From positions 37,452 through 101,451 of the forward strand of contig NZ_BMOD01000019.1 in the NCBI RefSeq assembly GCF_014646895.1: a stretch of 64,000 nt of DNA, in the 5' to 3' direction. A program made the translations under genes and the position numbers. Positions 61,159 through 64,000 of the stretch are shown here, in pieces (the stretch's first letter is position 1; the number at the start of each line of letters is the position of its first letter). The DNA is from Deinococcus roseus. GTDB lineage: Bacteria > Deinococcota > Deinococci > Deinococcales > Deinococcaceae. The notes beneath the pieces were generated by a model. That model was given only the letters and a program-made list of their open reading frames with translations. It ran no database searches and had not been told where the DNA came from.

Positions 61159-61183
61159 AAATCCCGCTTTGGCGGGATTTTTT
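61159..61183 (+). terminator. rho-independent terminator of fba
   Basis: AAATCCCGC-TTTG-GCGGGATTT then a T-run. Confidence 0.88.
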
Positions 61184-61541
61184 GTTTCTTGTATGGGATG
61201 TTGTCATGCTTTATGTGTGATTGAATTGACGACATCTGGACTCTATTGATGTTCGCAATAGCAGTGTCATGCTTTTGCTGAGCAAAGCGCCAGGTGCGAA
61301 CCCGTCCGGCCCGGGAGCGACACGGAGGAGGGTACCTCAAAAACAGCGCTGTCGCCCCCAAAGCGCATTCAGAGCAAAGAAGTGCTCAACAGGGTCAAGA
61401 AGCACGCAGTGGATTCAGGAAGCATGTTTTGAGTGCAATACAGCGAATGAAACACCCAGGTGCATTTGAGAAAGCTGCAGTTCTTTGAGCATGGATGAAT
61501 CATCCAGTGCTGTGTTTCTCTCCATCCTTGAGCACTTGCCG
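61184..61541. other. gene-less region between fba and its displaced 3' copy
   Basis: 358 bases. Short open frames exist but show no ribosome site, no family and biased composition. It may be residual element DNA between the two fba ends. Confidence 0.5.
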
Positions 61542-61675
61542 CTGGCCTTCACCGTGGTGTGCGCGAAGCCCTTGCCAGGAACCCCAAAGGGTTTGACCCC
61601 AGAAAGATCCTCGGCCCAGCCCGCGACCTGATGGGCGAACGGGTGGAGCACAAACTGCGTGTGCTTGGGTCTGTC
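61542..61675 (+). pseudogene. displaced duplicate of the fba 3' end
   Basis: 134 bases matching fba 60989-61123 with one missing base (GTGGTGTG for GTGGGTGTG) and several transitions. The frame is broken and no start is present. This pattern is seen where an integrating element uses a gene end as attachment site, but plain duplication is also possible. Confidence 0.85.
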
Positions 61676-61685
61676 ACTTGATCGG

Positions 61686-61727
61686 TACAAAAAGAGATTC
61701 CTGCATTTGCAGGAATCTCTTTTTGTA
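61686..61727. terminator. 19-bp stem terminator
   Basis: TACAAAAAGAGATTCCTGC and complement with an ATTT loop; ends the minus-strand peptide gene and whatever enters from the left. Confidence 0.85.
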
Positions 61728-61739
61728 TCAGGTCATTCC

Positions 61740-61763
61740 TTTTATGCCATGAACAGCATAAAA
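61740..61763. terminator. second hairpin after the peptide gene
   Basis: TTTTATGC-CATGAACA-GCATAAAA, perfect 8-bp arms, 8 bases after the peptide stop on the minus strand. Confidence 0.55.
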
Positions 61764-61770
61764 TTGGTGT

Positions 61771-62019
61771 CTACACGAAGATGGGCTCTTTGGGGGGTTT
61801 TGGACAGGGTGTAGGAGAAGGAAACCAAATGCTGCCCCCGCCACCGGTGTTGCCACCTCCAGTTGAGCCTCTACCAATGATGGTGGTTTCGCATACCGCC
61901 AGAAGGGTATCGGTTTGGAGGGTGTGCGCCTCAGAGGTTGGGGCCACTGGTTTGGCAATCAGTCCCAACAAAGAAAATACGGCTGCGGCTGCAAACATCA
62001 AAACAGTTTTCTTTTTCAT
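61771..62019 (-). CDS. small secreted Cys/Gly/Pro-rich peptide precursor
   Basis: 82 residues. N-terminal signal (MKKKTVLMFAAAAVFSLLGL), likely cleaved around residue 31 (SEA|H). The mature part of about 50 residues holds Cys43 and Cys72, a Gly-rich linker and a Pro-rich end (PSPTPCPKPPKEPIFV). A disulfide is possible. A strong AGGAGG ribosome site stands before the ATG. It is divergent to the regulator 62052-63710, with only 32 bases between start codons. No bacteriocin or peptide-pheromone family is recognised. Confidence 0.7.
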   Translation of the reverse strand: MKKKTVLMFAAAAVFSLLGLIAKPVAPTSEAHTLQTDTLLAVCETTIIGRGSTGGGNTGGGGSIWFPSPTPCPKPPKEPIFV

Positions 62020-62051
62020 ACGTCCTCCTGAAAAGACAAAGGTACTCTAGC

Positions 62052-63710
62052 ATGAGGGATTCCACAGATGTGCAAGCACGTTTATACGAGACAAAGCGCC
62101 GGTGTCTTTCCATCAGCCCAGCTCTGGAAATAGAAAGTGATTTTCAGGTCTGTGAATTCATGGGAGAACAATTGCTGGCCATGCAACTCTTTGCTCAACT
62201 CGACCATCTGACAGCCCAGGATGAAAGATGGTTCGGACAATGCTTGATGTCACTGGGACACTGTGAACGTGCCATTGAACACTATACCCGTGCCATCGAG
62301 ATGGGTTGCGTTGAGGCCAGAATAGACATGGTAAGGCCACTTTTGGTTGTGCATTCTCAGAAAGATGCGGAAATGGCGCTGGATTCTTTTGACCCTGAGC
62401 AATTGCAGGGCTACAATCGTCCTTTGTGGTACCGCAATGCCAGTACAGTTCTTGTGATGAAAAAAGACAGTGAAGGTTCTTTGCAACATGCCAGAGAAGC
62501 CTGGCGGACCATTCAGGGTCTGGCGGAATTTCCTTTTATTGCCCCCAAAGTCCTTTTTGAATTGTCTGATACCTATGACCATATGGGTGATGCAAAACTT
62601 GCCATCTATTATCTGGACAGAGCAGATGAAATCTCATCCTACAAATATAATATAAGCATTAAGCTTTCGCGGATCGCGCTGTATTACAAAAATGGAAAAT
62701 ACTCTTTAATTGTGCCATTGATCAAGGAACTTCTGCAAAAAGATGAATACAGTGCATTTCACCATATGGCAGATCTGTACATGGGGCACATCTATAGAAT
62801 CAGAAATCAGACGGATGAGGCAATAAATTCTTACAAAAAAGTCATTGCTTTGCTTCAAGATGACATTTCCAAAGAAATGGAATTGCAGGCAAGGGTTTTG
62901 CTGTCCAGCATCTATGCTTTGCAGAGAAGAAAGATAGAATGTTTTCATGAAGAATCCAGAGCAAAGGATCTTGCTATATCTAAAGTAGGAGATTTTCACC
63001 TTTCTCTGAGAATCCTTTACAATGACTTTGCTTTGGATAGAAGAACCGCTGATGATGTTGTCTTGGATCTAATGAAAATTGAGGGGTATTGCAAAGAGGA
63101 AGGTGACATTGGACTCTGGCTCCGTGCTGGCATGATCCTGTCTGAAATTTACTGTTCGGCATATCCTGAAAAATTTTCAGATAAAATTGAAGAGGTTTTG
63201 ATGAATATTACTTACTACAAATTCTATTACCATATGCGATCTGAATGGTATTACTTGCCCAGGTCGTTTGCTTTTGTTGGTGAAAAATATCCAAATTTGA
63301 TGGAAGAGAAAAACGAAAAAATAAAACTTGTTACTATAGACAGAGAAGAATTATTGATAGAAAATCAAGCAATCGCTTTGCCTTTCAGGAAAATTGTGGA
63401 AATTATCGCTTATTTAAAATACAAAAATGGTGCTAGAATATCTGAAATCGTCACTGATGTGTTCGGAGAAATGGAGCCTGACAAGGGGCGTAACTATTTT
63501 CATCAGATAAAACATCAATTGAATGATAAAATGGATGCTGTTCGGATTGAATTTGATAAGAAATCAAAAAAATACATTCTGGTTGCGGATTTGCCAATAC
63601 ATTGGGATCTGGAAAGCATTATTCGTGAGAACTCGACGTTCAAAGGCATTTTCCTCCCTTCCAGTGGGAGCGACTGGGTGATCGAACTCAACCAGAAGCT
63701 CAGCGAATGA
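62052..63710 (+). CDS. TPR regulator with C-terminal winged-helix-like domain
   Basis: 552 residues. From about residue 20 to 400 the protein is made of helical TPR-like pairs (GHCERAIEHYTRAIEMG, HMGDAKLAIYYLDRADE, DEAINSYKKVIALLQ). From about 425 it has a different domain (LLIENQAIALPFRKIVEIIAYL, ARISEIVTDVF, HQIKHQLNDKMDAVRIEF, KYILVADL) that looks like an OmpR-type winged helix. No transmembrane segment. Codon use becomes AT-rich after about 62600, unlike neighbours. ATG 62052 is preferred; its ribosome site is poor, so leaderless translation is likely. Confidence 0.75.
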   Translation: MRDSTDVQARLYETKRRCLSISPALEIESDFQVCEFMGEQLLAMQLFAQLDHLTAQDERWFGQCLMSLGHCERAIEHYTRAIEMGCVEARIDMVRPLLVVHSQKDAEMALDSFDPEQLQGYNRPLWYRNASTVLVMKKDSEGSLQHAREAWRTIQGLAEFPFIAPKVLFELSDTYDHMGDAKLAIYYLDRADEISSYKYNISIKLSRIALYYKNGKYSLIVPLIKELLQKDEYSAFHHMADLYMGHIYRIRNQTDEAINSYKKVIALLQDDISKEMELQARVLLSSIYALQRRKIECFHEESRAKDLAISKVGDFHLSLRILYNDFALDRRTADDVVLDLMKIEGYCKEEGDIGLWLRAGMILSEIYCSAYPEKFSDKIEEVLMNITYYKFYYHMRSEWYYLPRSFAFVGEKYPNLMEEKNEKIKLVTIDREELLIENQAIALPFRKIVEIIAYLKYKNGARISEIVTDVFGEMEPDKGRNYFHQIKHQLNDKMDAVRIEFDKKSKKYILVADLPIHWDLESIIRENSTFKGIFLPSSGSDWVIELNQKLSE

Positions 63711-64000
63711 CGTGAACTTAAAATGTTGTGCTGTGTCCGCTTCGAGCGATTTCTGGTGATCGTCAGGGGAGTGTGCCTGAGGTGCCATGTCCATCGATAC
63801 GAGAGAACAGAATTCAAAAACATACGTGTGAGTTGGGGTGCTCATCCACTCGCACAGCACAGGGTTAAGATAGCAGGCCACCGCTTATAAATCGCTTATA
63901 TGCTGTTTAAGCGACATACGGTCGTCCGCTGCGATGATCCCGCAGGGGGCAGGCAAAAAGCAGGGCAGCAGTAAAATTCGACTTGTGAGAACCAAAAAAA
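63711..64000. other. gene-less end of window
   Basis: 290 bases. Holds CGCTTATA at 63882-63889 and 63893-63900 (period 11), with TTTAAGCG in reverse at 63906-63913. No gene is seen; the window ends within a purine-rich run. Confidence 0.5.

Noticed and set aside
61269..61469. 66-residue frame between fba and its displaced copy
   Set aside because: No ribosome site, basic/Cys composition with no family, and it lies in probable decayed DNA.

Overview
The window looks like chromosomal DNA of a Deinococcus-type bacterium (Deinococcota) of moderate GC content. The support is indirect: many ATG codons lie only 5-9 bases after a -10 box with no Shine-Dalgarno, as in the leaderless genes known from Deinococcus; there is a YpdA-type bacillithiol disulfide reductase, two GGDEF proteins with complex sensor regions and many small intergenic repeats. 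The species cannot be told from this sequence. No complete transposon, prophage or CRISPR array is present.

Layout. 1-9 kb: mixed housekeeping genes (Nudix hydrolase, SDR, TrmL, IspF, EamA permease, acetyltransferase, phosphoesterase, amidohydrolase, M42 peptidase). 9-15 kb: GAF-GGDEF-GAF diguanylate cyclase, cytochrome P450, HAD hydrolase, APH-type kinase, double GNAT protein. 15-39 kb: a beta-glucan / beta-oligoglucoside utilisation region with two LacI regulators, a lipoprotein GH3 enzyme, two cytosolic GH1 beta-glucosidases, a secreted modular GH16 glucanase, an Opp-type ABC importer (binding protein, permease, fused permease-ATPase, second ATPase) and a cytosolic diguanylate cyclase with a LacI-type sugar-sensor domain. 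Operator-like sites close to TGNAANCGNTTNCA stand at both lacI genes, the binding-protein gene, the GH16 gene and behind GH3, so these parts probably form one regulon: GH16 cuts glucan outside, GH3 trims at the surface, the importer takes up oligomers and GH1 finishes them inside. uvrB and a membrane protein sit within this stretch.

39-52 kb: a secreted repeat protein, fumarase, an MdtH-like exporter, a B12/radical-SAM protein, a TPM-domain protein, YpdA, DinB-fold and PadR-regulated genes, GatB, a universal stress protein and tRNA-Arg(CCT) with a duplicated, decayed 3' copy. 52-61 kb: PAS histidine kinase, epimerase, threonine synthase and homoserine kinase, HemC and class II aldolase. 61-64 kb: a displaced copy of the aldolase 3' end, then a divergent pair made of a small secreted Cys/Gly/Pro peptide and a TPR regulator with a C-terminal winged-helix-like domain in AT-rich DNA. 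This pair is the best candidate for an undescribed system, possibly peptide signalling on a small acquired island.

Repeats: 7-bp tandem arrays occur as inverted pairs at three intergenic loci and singly at two more, and a hairpin-plus-GC-tail element occurs three times.
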